52,116 bases of DNA from Candidatus Methanofastidiosum methylothiophilum. Lineage in GTDB: Archaea > Methanobacteriota_B > Thermococci > Methanofastidiosales > Methanofastidiosaceae. Location: assembly GCA_001587675.1 (NCBI GenBank), contig LNGD01000001.1, positions 1 through 52,116 of the forward strand, written 5' to 3'. The notes beneath the pieces are model-generated. The model was not told where the DNA came from. It did no database searches and saw only the letters and a program-made list of their open reading frames with translations. Positions 33,951 to 41,221 of this stretch are shown piece by piece. How positions within the stretch are numbered: the stretch's first letter is position 1; every line of letters begins with the position of its first letter. The position numbers and the translations under genes were made by a program.

Positions 33951-35033
33951 TTACCACTCCCTCAGAGCCATTATTGAAGGTAAAAAGACCAGTGCCCCGA
34001 TCAAACAAGTTACTATCCCTAACGATAAAGCTGTTCCAAGATGTACCATCATTGGCATTGATGAAAGAGCTAAGGCCAAAAATCCAGCAATTGTAGTTGA
34101 GCTAGAGCCTATCGTTCCCACACCGACACCTGCAACCATAGCTACAATTCTTTCTTCATTTGTTTTTCCTTTTTTTGCTTCTTCGTTATATCGGGCCATC
34201 ATGAATATTCCATATTCAGCACCCAATCCGATAACTATAGCACCAACACTAGCAGTAACAAGACTAATTGGTATCCCAACATATGATAAAATTCCGGCAG
34301 TCCAAAAGACCCCACATAATAAAGGAATGATTACAAAAAATGATTTCCATCTTAGTATAAGAGTTAATAAAATGAAAACTATTATTGCAGATATGGCCAT
34401 AGTCTTTAACGAATCTTCTCTTAGTACTCTAATAATTGTTTTATTCAAAACAGGAGAGCCTGTAATGGTGTAATTTAATCCATAAAGCTGCGTTTTTTCA
34501 GTTTCTTCTTCAACTATATCAATTGCAGCTTGTATCTCTTCTTCCCCTCTTACTCCGCTCATTCTTATTATAACAAGAGCGGAGGTGTAGTCTTTTGATA
34601 TAAGACCTGGCATAGTTTTTGCAACTTCTCTCAATGTGGCCTCATCTGAAGGTATACTCTTGAAAATAGAATAATAAATACTGCCTGGGCCAACTACATC
34701 TAGAATTTCTGGTCTGGCTTTTAATCTCTTTTCAAGTTCGTATATGCTGTCTAAACTTTGTTTATTCCGAATATCCTTTACAATATCTAAATCAGTTTCC
34801 AATAATATTATTATTCCCTCTTCCTGACCAAATTCACTATCTATTAAATTTTGTGTCTTTACTACATCAAAGTTTTGAGGAAGTTCTTTCATAAAGTTGG
34901 ATTCAAATCGTAGATTTAATGCCCCAAAAGATAAAAATAATGTTAGAAGTAACATTAATGTAACTATAATTTTACTATACCTATATTCAAAAAGTGCAAG
35001 TTTTCCGAATAATGTATCTCTGAGTTCTATCAT
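33951..35033 (-). CDS. RND-superfamily exporter (MMPL/HAE3-like), N-terminal half
   Basis: A 360-residue protein equal to the first half of an RND exporter. Its order is a first helix (FEYRYSKIIVTLMLLLTLFL), a large extracellular loop (about 40-190) and five helices (about 200-350), with GAIVIGLGAEYGIFMMARYN, the proton-path helix. GTIGSSSTTIAGFLALALSS is the usual loop before helix 6. The stop of PadR overlaps the start (ATGA), and GAGGTGGAACA precedes the ATG. It should pair with the C-half encoded next to give a 12-helix functional unit. Confidence 0.8.
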   Translation of the reverse strand: MIELRDTLFGKLALFEYRYSKIIVTLMLLLTLFLSFGALNLRFESNFMKELPQNFDVVKTQNLIDSEFGQEEGIIILLETDLDIVKDIRNKQSLDSIYELEKRLKARPEILDVVGPGSIYYSIFKSIPSDEATLREVAKTMPGLISKDYTSALVIIRMSGVRGEEEIQAAIDIVEEETEKTQLYGLNYTITGSPVLNKTIIRVLREDSLKTMAISAIIVFILLTLILRWKSFFVIIPLLCGVFWTAGILSYVGIPISLVTASVGAIVIGLGAEYGIFMMARYNEEAKKGKTNEERIVAMVAGVGVGTIGSSSTTIAGFLALALSSMPMMVHLGTALSLGIVTCLIGALVFLPSIMALREW

Positions 35034-35377
35034 TGTTCCACCTCAAAGACTTCCTTTAGAAAATCTTCATAATAAAGTAAATCTCTTTTTAGATAATTCA
35101 TTTTTTCTTTAAGCTTTACCATTCCTTTCGGTGTGATTTTATAATATTTCTTCCCTCGGGTTCCCTTATTCGTTTCCTCAATTAGGCCTTCTGTGGCCAT
35201 GAACAATATTTTTGGATAGATCAGTGCAGGAGAAAGTTTCCAGTTACCACTAGATCTCCTCTCTATCTCTTTTATTATATCATAGCCACAAAGTTCCTTT
35301 TTGCTGAATAACCAAAGGCCAAAAGTATCAAATATATGGAAGTAATGAATACTGTTATGAATTTGTTTAAACGTCAT
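35030..35377 (-). CDS. PadR-family transcriptional regulator
   Basis: A 115-residue winged-helix regulator. Hallmarks are GYDIIKEIERRSSGNWKLSP, ALIYPKILFMATEGLIEETN and KYYKITPKGMVKLKEKMNYL. The C-terminal helix for dimerisation is short. It heads the operon containing the two RND halves, the COG1361 protein and the S-layer-like protein, and overlaps the first of these by four bases. It probably senses a small hydrophobic compound and represses this operon through the palindrome at 35391-35405. GGTGCAATT leads to the ATG. Confidence 0.85.
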   Translation of the reverse strand: MTFKQIHNSIHYFHIFDTFGLWLFSKKELCGYDIIKEIERRSSGNWKLSPALIYPKILFMATEGLIEETNKGTRGKKYYKITPKGMVKLKEKMNYLKRDLLYYEDFLKEVFEVEQ

Positions 35378-35390
35378 AATTGCACCGACA

Positions 35391-35405
35391 TATCATATTA
35401 TGATA
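35391..35405. promoter_or_regulatory. Putative PadR operator
   Basis: TATCATATTATGATA is a perfect 7+1+7 inverted repeat, extendable to 35387-35409 with one mismatched pair. It covers the expected transcription start of the PadR operon, 19-42 bases downstream of the TATA box at 35424-35433. Confidence 0.5.
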
Positions 35406-35423
35406 TATCAAAAAAAGATATCT

Positions 35424-35433
35424 TATATATAAA
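35424..35433 (-). promoter_or_regulatory. Putative TATA box of the PadR operon
   Basis: Reverse-strand TTTATATATA lies 47-56 bases before the PadR ATG, with the palindromic operator between. Confidence 0.45.
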
Positions 35434-35445
35434 TTTTATGATTAA

Positions 35446-36741
35446 TTAACCTACTATTTTCTCCCATTTTTTAAGTTTAAGCACTTTTGATAGGGTTGAC
35501 CCTCTTTTTATTTCTTCCCTGATTCTATTTTCTTTTTCCTTGACATCAAGGCTTCTATTGATTATCTCTTGAGCTTCTTCTTGTGGAATTACAACAACTC
35601 CACTATCGTCACCTATTATATAATCACCAGTATTGACTTTTAGCCCTCCACAGATGATTTCACATCCTATTTCTCCAAAACCTTTTGGGTCTCCTGCATC
35701 TGGAACTTCATACCTAGAGAATACTGGAAAACGTATTTCTTTAAGATCGTCTATATCTCTAACGGCACCATCTATAACAATGCCACCAAGACCTCTCATA
35801 ACTGCACTCCATGTTGCAAGTTCCCCCCACACTGCAATGTTTCCACCGTTTGTATCTACTACTAATATATCCCCTTTGTTGGCTAGATCTATTGCTTCTA
35901 CAACTTTAGCCCAATCTCCATTCATGCTTTTCACGGTAAAGGCTTTACCTGCCATCTTAAGGCCAGGAATAACTGAGTGTATGCCCTTCATAGCCCCTCC
36001 TCTGTGCATAGCATCAGAAACATTAGAAGATGAGACTTTTTTCAAGGCATCAATCAATTCATCTTTTTTATATTTTCGGAATTCTAAACTTTCAATTGGT
36101 TTTGAAAGGTCAATACTTTGTCTAATTCTTTTAGTGGCTTCTAAGAGATTGGCAGCTTTAGTGATTGCGCCGCCGACAATTACTATATCTGCACCAGCGG
36201 ATACTACTTCAGGGGCATTTTCAGAATTTAATCCACCTGCAGTAGCTATAGTAATATTTACGGCTTCTTTTACGTCTTTAATATCTTGTAATGGATTTTC
36301 ACCTTTCATTTGTTGGTCAATACCTACATGAATACATACGTACTTTGCACCCATTTTTTGGACTTCCGCAGCTCTTCCAACTTTGTCTTTTACATTTATT
36401 AGATCAACCATAATTTCAGAATTGTATTTTTTTGCCGCCTTAATAGCTTCCTTTATGGTGCTGTCATCTGAAGCTCCTAAAATTGAAATAATATCTGCAC
36501 CAGCCTTTGAAGCCATTTCAGTTTCAAAATCGCCGGTATCCATTGTTTTCATATCTGCAACTATTTTTTTTCCAGGAAAAGTCTTTTTTAGTTCTCTAAT
36601 AGCTTCCATGCCCTCACTCTTGATGAGAGGGGTTCCAGCTTCAATCCAATCTATTCCACCCTCAACAGATTCTTTTGCAATTGATATAGCTCGATCAAGA
36701 TTTAACATGTCTAATGCAAGTTGAAGAATTATTTTGTTAAT
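35446..36741 (-). CDS. Fused 3-hexulose-6-phosphate synthase / RraA-like protein
   Basis: A 431-residue fusion. Residues about 1-215 are hexulose-6-phosphate synthase (HPS), which combines formaldehyde with ribulose 5-phosphate, and in archaea also supplies ribulose 5-phosphate by running in reverse. Motifs are LQLALDMLNLDR, VADMKTMDTGDFE and CIHVGIDQQ. Residues about 225-431 are RraA-like (GIVIDGAVRDIDDL). Such fusions are known in archaea. The first ATG (36708) would remove the first strand and its conserved Asp (LALD). The frame reads back to the TGA of the upstream CoA gene, and the first codon after that TGA is ATT. ATT at 36741 is three bases after GGTGAT, the same geometry as asd. It is therefore the likely start. 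Confidence 0.85.
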   Translation of the reverse strand: MNKIILQLALDMLNLDRAISIAKESVEGGIDWIEAGTPLIKSEGMEAIRELKKTFPGKKIVADMKTMDTGDFETEMASKAGADIISILGASDDSTIKEAIKAAKKYNSEIMVDLINVKDKVGRAAEVQKMGAKYVCIHVGIDQQMKGENPLQDIKDVKEAVNITIATAGGLNSENAPEVVSAGADIVIVGGAITKAANLLEATKRIRQSIDLSKPIESLEFRKYKKDELIDALKKVSSSNVSDAMHRGGAMKGIHSVIPGLKMAGKAFTVKSMNGDWAKVVEAIDLANKGDILVVDTNGGNIAVWGELATWSAVMRGLGGIVIDGAVRDIDDLKEIRFPVFSRYEVPDAGDPKGFGEIGCEIICGGLKVNTGDYIIGDDSGVVVIPQEEAQEIINRSLDVKEKENRIREEIKRGSTLSKVLKLKKWEKIVG

Positions 36742-37503
36742 TCAATCACCCTTAATTAGTTTATTTTCACTATAAAGAAGATTTTCTCTCATAATTCTAA
36801 TCGACTCTCTTAAATTCTCCTTATTATCAAATACTAATTCTTTTTTTTTATTGCTGCTCTTAAAGATTTTTATTTCTTCAATTAATCTAGGAAGAACTCT
36901 TTTAACATTGTCCACAATTGTAATGTCAGAATATAACGAAGTTCTCGAAATTGGATTTAAATCAATAGAAATTACCTTTTTACCCATATTTTTTAGTGCA
37001 ATTGTCCTATCGCCATCTTCTAAAGGTACAAGTACTACATCTGCTGTAAATATTCCTTCTCGTGAAACTTTTCCTCTCATAGAATTTAGTCCTGGGATAT
37101 ATTCGCTCGCATTTTCTCCAACACCCAAAACATTCTTGGCGCCTTTACTTTGCAATTTTTCTTTTATCTTGAGTTCTCTTTCTAATGTTCTATAAAATAA
37201 ATTGATTTCAATTTTTAAAGGTACTAATTCTGATAATTCAACTATCTCATCTGGAACAAGACATGCTACATTTCCATTAACGGATACAACGGGATTCTTT
37301 GCATGACATAATAATATTGCAGCCGCCTTAATGGCTCTTTGAGCAGTTTCAGTTGTCTTTTCACCTAAAAAATAATCAAAAGCCTCTCCTCTGCCATGTG
37401 CAGCCATACCAACTTCGGCTATTATTCCCTCTTTTAGGCAGGTCTTTACTTGCTCTCTCATTATTAGAGATTCATAACGAGGGTGAGTTTTTGGTATATC
37501 CAT
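36742..37503 (-). CDS. 4-phosphopantoate--beta-alanine ligase (phosphopantothenate synthetase)
   Basis: A 253-residue enzyme of the archaeal CoA route, joining phosphopantoate and beta-alanine with ATP. It replaces bacterial PanC/CoaA chemistry together with pantoate kinase, whose gene lies directly upstream. The family opening PKTHPRYESLIMREQVKTCL and segments HGRGEAFDYFLGEKT, VSVNGNVACLVPDEIVEL and ADVVLVPLEDGDRTIALKNM are clear. AGGTGTTTAA precedes the ATG. The stop TGA is followed at once by the HPS-RraA frame. Confidence 0.9.
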   Translation of the reverse strand: MDIPKTHPRYESLIMREQVKTCLKEGIIAEVGMAAHGRGEAFDYFLGEKTTETAQRAIKAAAILLCHAKNPVVSVNGNVACLVPDEIVELSELVPLKIEINLFYRTLERELKIKEKLQSKGAKNVLGVGENASEYIPGLNSMRGKVSREGIFTADVVLVPLEDGDRTIALKNMGKKVISIDLNPISRTSLYSDITIVDNVKRVLPRLIEEIKIFKSSNKKKELVFDNKENLRESIRIMRENLLYSENKLIKGD

Positions 37504-37511
37504 TTAAACAC

Positions 37512-38402
37512 CTATAATAAAGAATTTGCTATAGATGAGATAATTACTTCTCCTTTAATATCCTTTAATGTATTTAAAACCTTCACTTTATCCTTATCAT
37601 TAACAAAGGTGAATACTCCATCACCAATCATAATTCCTGAAGCGTTGTAGGTATTTACTTCACTTATAATATCGGTTATATCTAGAACTTGTTTGGACAT
37701 AATTTCTGTTTTGTAAGTGAATTCTCTCGAACATTCCATTAATTTTTCAACAGTTTGTTCTTCAATTAAATTATTTAATAACTTACTTCCATATTCTTCA
37801 ATAATCTTCAATTTTTCAGGATTATTAAGTATATTCTCTGTTTTCTTACTACCTAGACTTAAAGCCAAAACCTCTAATTTTTCTTTTAATTCAATATTCT
37901 TTAATAAGCCTGATATACCTGGAGTTCTTCTAATCTCCACTCCTCCCTTTACTATTGCTACAACGTCTCCAAGTCCACTTAGACTTATTACTTCAGTTTC
38001 ATGGGCGATTTTGATACATTCTTCTGGAGTAATTGGAATTAGATCTTTAACTGCAAAACAAATACCTAGTGCTGCTGCTGCAGAGGCCCCAAATCCAGCT
38101 TCAATTGGGACGTGGCATTCATGCTCAATTATGATCTCTTTATTTTTAAAATATCTTGGGTATCTACTATTCAAAATTTTAATACAATTCAAAGTAACTG
38201 GAACTTTATTGTTTGAAACTCTTTTGCCATTTAGAATAACATTGGTAGATTCTATACCCTCCTTTATTTTAATTTTTGTTCTCACGCCTTTTGAAAGAGA
38301 AACACCTGCGCCGGTGGATCCAGTTTTCAGAATATTTTTATTAAAAAATGGAACAAAAAACCCAGTTATGTGGGAAGGTACATAAAACTCTGAATTGTAC
38401 AT
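37512..38402 (-). CDS. Pantoate kinase
   Basis: A 296-residue GHMP-family kinase phosphorylating pantoate, the first step of the archaeal CoA route. The phosphate-binding motif is PIEAGFGASAAAALGICFAV, and the N-terminal part has PSHITGFFVPFF and KTGSTGAGVSLSKGV, as in archaeal pantoate kinases. It is eight bases from the phosphopantothenate synthetase gene. Another CoA gene (coaBC) lies just beyond a flavodoxin gene on the other strand, so the pathway is clustered. Confidence 0.9.
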   Translation of the reverse strand: MYNSEFYVPSHITGFFVPFFNKNILKTGSTGAGVSLSKGVRTKIKIKEGIESTNVILNGKRVSNNKVPVTLNCIKILNSRYPRYFKNKEIIIEHECHVPIEAGFGASAAAALGICFAVKDLIPITPEECIKIAHETEVISLSGLGDVVAIVKGGVEIRRTPGISGLLKNIELKEKLEVLALSLGSKKTENILNNPEKLKIIEEYGSKLLNNLIEEQTVEKLMECSREFTYKTEIMSKQVLDITDIISEVNTYNASGIMIGDGVFTFVNDKDKVKVLNTLKDIKGEVIISSIANSLL

Positions 38403-38411
38403 GCAACGCCT

Positions 38412-38945
38412 TTAAATTTTATTTAAGTTATCAATAAACTTTTTGCATCTAATTCTATCAAGCTTATTGACTATTGGCATGAAAACAAGGTCTTCTTTTT
38501 TAACAGGCTTTCCTATTTCACTAAAGAAATTCACTATCCTTTCTTGATCTTTTATATCTAAAATTTTGGGGTTAAATACGCCACCGAGAACGTCTTCTAA
38601 GACTATGCTATCTTTTGGCAGATACTTTTTCAAAATATCAAGATTGTATTTTCCGCCCTTTTTTTTGTCTTCATATTCAATTTCTTCAATGTCATTGCAT
38701 ACTACAAAAATCGCAATTTTTTTATCTTTTAGTTTTTCTTTGAACTTATCTATAAATGAACGTATGCTCTCCAAAGGTTCATCGTCATAATCCGGGGAGC
38801 CTATAATTATTAGAGAGTAGTTGTCAATTGATAATACTTCATTAGGTTTTTTAACTTCAATATCTTTTACTTCTTCGGAAATCCATCTAGCAATTATCTC
38901 TGTAGAACCATATTTTGTATCATAAACTAGAAGTTTATTAATCAT
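38412..38945 (-). CDS. Flavodoxin-like protein
   Basis: A 177-residue flavodoxin-domain protein. The FMN phosphate-binding loop is YDTKYGSTEIIARWI, and a second segment SLIIIGSPDYDDEPLESIRS follows. The archaeal group with this layout is related to protoporphyrinogen oxidase HemG and to flavodoxin domains of FprA. The frame extends upstream to 39044 but the ATG at 38945 follows GGTGAAACA and gives the correct N-terminus (INKLLVYDTKY). The gene ends ten bases before pantoate kinase starts, on the same strand, so it may be part of that transcript. The electron partner is unknown. Confidence 0.75.
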   Translation of the reverse strand: MINKLLVYDTKYGSTEIIARWISEEVKDIEVKKPNEVLSIDNYSLIIIGSPDYDDEPLESIRSFIDKFKEKLKDKKIAIFVVCNDIEEIEYEDKKKGGKYNLDILKKYLPKDSIVLEDVLGGVFNPKILDIKDQERIVNFFSEIGKPVKKEDLVFMPIVNKLDRIRCKKFIDNLNKI

Positions 38946-38978
38946 TGTTTCACCTATTGATGTTACATAATAACAATT

Positions 38979-38986
38979 TTTATAAA
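38979..38986. promoter_or_regulatory. Palindromic TATA box between flavodoxin and coaBC
   Basis: TTTATAAA is self-complementary. Its centre lies 27-28 bases before the coaBC ATG (39010) and 37-38 before the flavodoxin ATG (38945), which has its own ribosome site, so one element may serve both directions. Confidence 0.4.
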
Positions 38987-39009
38987 GATTTAGGCTATAT
39001 CCAAAGTCA

Positions 39010-40227
39010 ATGCACAGAAAATCAATTAAAGGAACTAAATCCAATAAGTTGCTCGGAAAAGGAATAGTATTGGGGATTACTGGAAGTATTGCAGCAGTTG
39101 AATCTGTGAAGCTTTCTAGAGAGCTTATGCGGCATGGTGCAGAAGTATATGCAGTAATGTCAGCCGACGCAAAAAAGATAATTCATCCCTATGCACTTGA
39201 ATTTGCTACCGGAAATCCTGTAGTTGACGAAATAACTGGAAAAATTGAACATGTTTACTATGCAGGAGATCATGATAAAAGATGTGATTTAATTTTGATA
39301 GCTCCTGCAACAGCAAATACAATATCAAAAATAGCTTCTGGAATTGATGACACCCCAGTTACAACAGTAGCGTCTACTGGATTTGGAAAAGTTTCTATGT
39401 TGATTGTTCCCGCTATGCATAGTTCAATGTATAAGAATCCTATTATACTTGAAAATATTGAAAAACTGAAAAAGTATGGTGTTCAGTTTCTTACTCCTAA
39501 ATTTGAAGAAAACAAAGCAAAACTGCCGGAAATAGATGATATTGTAAGAGCAGTAATAAAGACTCTTTCTAATAAGGATTTTCAAGGATTAAAAGTACTT
39601 GTAACAGCAGGACCTACAATTGAAAAAATTGATGATGTTCGCTTTATTACAAATAAGAGTACTGGGCTTATGGGTATAAAAATAGCCGAGGAATTCGACA
39701 TTAGAGGTGCAGACGTTACTTTAATTCTAGGCCATACACAGTTAAAATCTCATGTAAAAACTATAAAGGCCGAAACATTTTTAGATATGCACAAAGCAGT
39801 TATGGCTAATAAAGATGTAGACATTGCTATCTTTGCAGCTGCTACTTCAGATTTTCATGTTGAGTCTTCTTGTGAGGGTAAAATATCTTCAGATAAATCC
39901 TTTAATATTAATCTAGTTCCAAACAAGAAAATAATAGAAGAATTTTCTAAAGTATCAAAAGCTTTTATTGTAGGATTTAAAGCAGAATACTCTTTACCAG
40001 AAGAAGAGCTTATTAGAAGAGCATACGAAAGACTTCAAAGTTCTGAAATGGATTTAATAATTGCAAACGATGTTGGAAAAGAAATGAGGGGATTTGAATC
40101 CATAACTAATGAAGTATATGTAATTGATAAAAATCAAAAAATTTACCACTTACCTCTTGATGAAAAGGAGAAACTTTCTGAAAAAATTGTAAATATAATA
40201 AAAAAATATTTTAATGAAAAAAAGTAA
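39010..40227 (+). CDS. coaBC: Bifunctional phosphopantothenoylcysteine decarboxylase/synthetase
   Basis: A 405-residue enzyme that adds cysteine to phosphopantothenate and decarboxylates the product to phosphopantetheine. The N-terminal half is the FMN decarboxylase (LGITGSIAAVESVKLSRELM, then LIAPATANTISKIASG and VPAMHSSMYKNP). The C-terminal half is the synthetase (LVTAGPTIEKIDDVRFITNK, then FAAATSDF). Archaeal CoaB often uses CTP or ATP. It follows pantoate kinase and phosphopantothenate synthetase in the pathway. Without a ribosome site and with TTTATAAA 28 bases upstream, the transcript is probably leaderless from the ATG at 39010. Confidence 0.92.
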   Translation: MHRKSIKGTKSNKLLGKGIVLGITGSIAAVESVKLSRELMRHGAEVYAVMSADAKKIIHPYALEFATGNPVVDEITGKIEHVYYAGDHDKRCDLILIAPATANTISKIASGIDDTPVTTVASTGFGKVSMLIVPAMHSSMYKNPIILENIEKLKKYGVQFLTPKFEENKAKLPEIDDIVRAVIKTLSNKDFQGLKVLVTAGPTIEKIDDVRFITNKSTGLMGIKIAEEFDIRGADVTLILGHTQLKSHVKTIKAETFLDMHKAVMANKDVDIAIFAAATSDFHVESSCEGKISSDKSFNINLVPNKKIIEEFSKVSKAFIVGFKAEYSLPEEELIRRAYERLQSSEMDLIIANDVGKEMRGFESITNEVYVIDKNQKIYHLPLDEKEKLSEKIVNIIKKYFNEKK

Positions 40228-40228
40228 T

Positions 40229-41167
40229 CTATTTCTTAATCTGACTTTCAGCAACTGTACCTTGTTCTAAGATTTCTACTTGGAAAGGTTTACAACCCTT
40301 ACCTTCTTTTTCACTGATGTAGCATGAGAAGTCAAGTTCAACAAAATCTATCACTTCATCTAGTTTTATGTAGTATCTTGAAAGTGTACCAATCTTTTCT
40401 CTGTATGGGTCAACTGGAATCCATTTTCCGTTAATGTAAATCTCTGTCCATGCATAAGGTTTCCATACTCCACCCTCTTCAATATCGTAGTATAATCCAT
40501 ATACTAGTTTAGTGGGCTCCATTAATGATCTCATAAGAGCTGCGTATAACGTAGCATAGGGACCATATCCCATTGCTTTATGTGATTCTGCACTTATAGT
40601 GTAAGAAGCAGGTTGCAGCCACCAGTACTGGTAACCCTGTTTTAAGTATGGACTTTCGTCAACTACAATTACTTGTTTCTGGTCCTTCATAATCAAGTAA
40701 GCTGTGCCTACAATACTGTAATTTGTGTCTTTAGCATATAACTTTGCAACTCTTTCTCTCATAAAAGCATCCCATTCAACTGTATCTGTCGGCAATACAT
40801 AAGGTACAACATTCTTTGGTAATTTCTTTAGTGTTGCATTAGCATCCTCTTCTGTTTGAATATAAGGCAATGTCGCATACTCATCTACAAAGTAATCTTC
40901 AGAATAAGTAGTAACTTCTGCTACTAGCTTAGTACCGTAATCCCTAATTATAATGACCTTTTGTCTTGATGAATTTAAATCTGAAATATCATATGGCTTT
41001 GATATCGTAATTTTTGTTTTTAAATAAGAAACTGTCTTTTCAGGCTGAGTTGTAGGCGTCGTATTGACATCTACTTTATTATCTTCTTTTTTCTGTGACA
41101 CACACCCTGAGAACATAGCAAAGGTAATTAAAAATATCAGGGCAAACACAATAGTAGCTTTTTTCAT
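40229..41167 (-). CDS. Transglutaminase-like lipoprotein with degenerate active site
   Basis: A 312-residue exported lipoprotein. The signal peptide MKKATIVFALIFLITFAMFS ends in a lipobox with Cys (FSGC), so it should be tethered by lipid. A low-complexity Thr/Pro linker follows. The C-terminal domain looks like a transglutaminase/protease fold: GPYATLYAALMRSLM, KPYAWTEIYINGKWIPVDPY. In active members the first holds Cys and the second His (HAWTE); here both are Tyr, and only Asp (VDP) remains. A catalytic role is thus unlikely. The start at 41167 follows GGTGAGCCT; the earlier start at 41185 lies before that site. It is downstream of the Tes-like gene. Confidence 0.75.
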   Translation of the reverse strand: MKKATIVFALIFLITFAMFSGCVSQKKEDNKVDVNTTPTTQPEKTVSYLKTKITISKPYDISDLNSSRQKVIIIRDYGTKLVAEVTTYSEDYFVDEYATLPYIQTEEDANATLKKLPKNVVPYVLPTDTVEWDAFMRERVAKLYAKDTNYSIVGTAYLIMKDQKQVIVVDESPYLKQGYQYWWLQPASYTISAESHKAMGYGPYATLYAALMRSLMEPTKLVYGLYYDIEEGGVWKPYAWTEIYINGKWIPVDPYREKIGTLSRYYIKLDEVIDFVELDFSCYISEKEGKGCKPFQVEILEQGTVAESQIKK

Positions 41168-41221
41168 AGGCTCACCATCCTTCAAGAAATGGATACTTAA
41201 TAAATATCTTTCGGTGAAAAA

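Noticed and set aside
33945..33960. Frameshift within a single RND gene
   Set aside because: The first half ends after its sixth helix and the second has its own TTG with a ribosome-like site; both halves have normal boundaries. A natural split is likelier, though not proven.
35633..36331. 232-codon open frame on the + strand
   Set aside because: It is antisense to the HPS-RraA gene and has a low-complexity Ser/Pro/Ile composition, typical of a mirror frame.
37717..38385. 222-codon open frame on the + strand
   Set aside because: It is antisense to pantoate kinase, whose motifs are clear; no ribosome site precedes it.
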